7,435 bases of DNA from contig JAOULB010000097.1 in the NCBI GenBank assembly GCA_029882235.1, positions 1 to 7,435 of the forward strand, given 5' to 3'. The notes below the pieces were generated by a model, which was given only the letters and a program-made list of their open reading frames with translations, did no database searches and was not told the DNA's origin. The DNA comes from Gammaproteobacteria bacterium. GTDB lineage: Bacteria > Pseudomonadota > Gammaproteobacteria > UBA6429 > Thiohalophilaceae. Position 1 is the stretch's first letter. Each line of letters starts with the position of its first letter. Both the position numbers and the translations under genes were made by a program. Below, piece by piece: positions 6,860-7,435 of the stretch.

Positions 6860-7435
6860 GTGAGCGGCCTGGACAACATACAAATCGGTGCCTTTGGAAA
6901 ATTACCAGCGCATGGTGATTTTATCCAGCGTAATTTGTCTAATTCATTTATCTCTGGTTGGGATGAGTGGATGCAGCATTATATCGCAGGAACACGTGAA
7001 CAAATGGGCGAAGACTGGCTGGATATTTATTTAACGAGTCCAATCTGGCGATTTGTATTTTCCCCTGGCGTTGTGGACGATAAAGCCTGGGCAGGAATTA
7101 TGATGCCAAGTGTAGACAGAGTCGGGCGATATTACCCCTTTTCACTTGTCGCCAGTTTGCCTGCAAATTTGTCGCCAGTGGAATTTATTGCAACACAAAC
7201 CAAATGGTTGGCACGGACTGAAGAAATAACAATTGAAGCGCTGGATGCTGAGGCGACTGTAGATGAGTTAATCGAGCAAATTGAGCTGCTTGACCTTGCT
7301 GTCGAGTCTGAGTATCAGAACACTGGCATGCCGTTAAATAATAATAGCTTTCAGATAAACATGGCCTTTACTGAACAACCTGTGTCGTCCGTGTTTCCAC
7401 AGTTACTGGATTCAATTTTGTTAAAAGCATTTAAT
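6860..7435 (+). CDS. tagF: T6SS-associated protein TagF (ImpM-like), N-terminal part (3' end outside the window)
   Basis: An open frame of 192 codons starts with GTG immediately after the tssM TAA and runs to the window end without a stop. The translation shows the TagF/DUF2094 N-terminal signature: IGAFGKLPAHGDFIQRNL (9-26, the G-K-L-P-x-x-G-D-F core at 13-21), WDEWMQ (34-39), SPIWRF (60-65) and GIMMPSVDRVGRYYPF (79-94). The first in-frame ATG comes after the GKLPAHGDF core, so GTG is the credible start. TagF represses T6SS assembly after translation. In Agrobacterium it binds Fha, and in Pseudomonas aeruginosa it acts apart from the kinase/phosphatase pair. In some bacteria TagF is fused to a PppA-type phosphatase. 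Whether that holds here cannot be told, because the C-terminal end is missing. The zero-base junction with tssM suggests translational coupling. Confidence 0.92.
   Translation, partial: MSGLDNIQIGAFGKLPAHGDFIQRNLSNSFISGWDEWMQHYIAGTREQMGEDWLDIYLTSPIWRFVFSPGVVDDKAWAGIMMPSVDRVGRYYPFSLVASLPANLSPVEFIATQTKWLARTEEITIEALDAEATVDELIEQIELLDLAVESEYQNTGMPLNNNSFQINMAFTEQPVSSVFPQLLDSILLKAFN

Overview
This window is an internal piece of a type VI secretion system (T6SS) gene cluster, all on the + strand. It is moderately AT-leaning (judged by eye) with uniform-looking codon use. The protein families and gene order suggest a proteobacterium, most likely a gammaproteobacterium. Genus and species cannot be read from the sequence.

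Layout: (1) bases 1-353, the 3' end of a TagH/Fha-type protein whose FHA domain would lie upstream; (2) 390-884, tssJ, outer-membrane lipoprotein; (3) 975-2309, tssK, baseplate-to-membrane connector; (4) 2328-3275, tssL (DotU/IcmH-like), inner-membrane protein of the short form with an unusual N-terminal tail; (5) 3293-6859, tssM (IcmF-like), large inner-membrane protein with an intact P-loop; (6) 6860-7435, the 5' part of tagF, running off the window. Gaps are 36, 90, 18, 17 and 0 bases, so this reads as one operon. No gene-free stretch exceeds 100 bases, and no RNA gene, mobile element, CRISPR array or convincing terminator is visible.

How the genes work together: TssJ (outer membrane), TssM (spanning the periplasm) and TssL (inner membrane) form the trans-envelope complex. 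TssK docks the cytoplasmic baseplate onto TssL and TssM. TagH/Fha and TagF belong to the post-translational control layer: Fha activates assembly by recognising phosphothreonine, and TagF represses it. The order fha-tssJ-tssK-tssL-tssM-tagF matches clusters under threonine-phosphorylation control, such as the Pseudomonas aeruginosa H1-T6SS, where pppA and ppkA follow. The most interesting detail is two spaced R-T-V-x-R motifs at the start of TssL. They are plausible phosphothreonine docking sites for the Fha protein encoded three genes upstream.

I did not find evidence for a wholly new system here. This is a well-formed known system with a few features worth checking.
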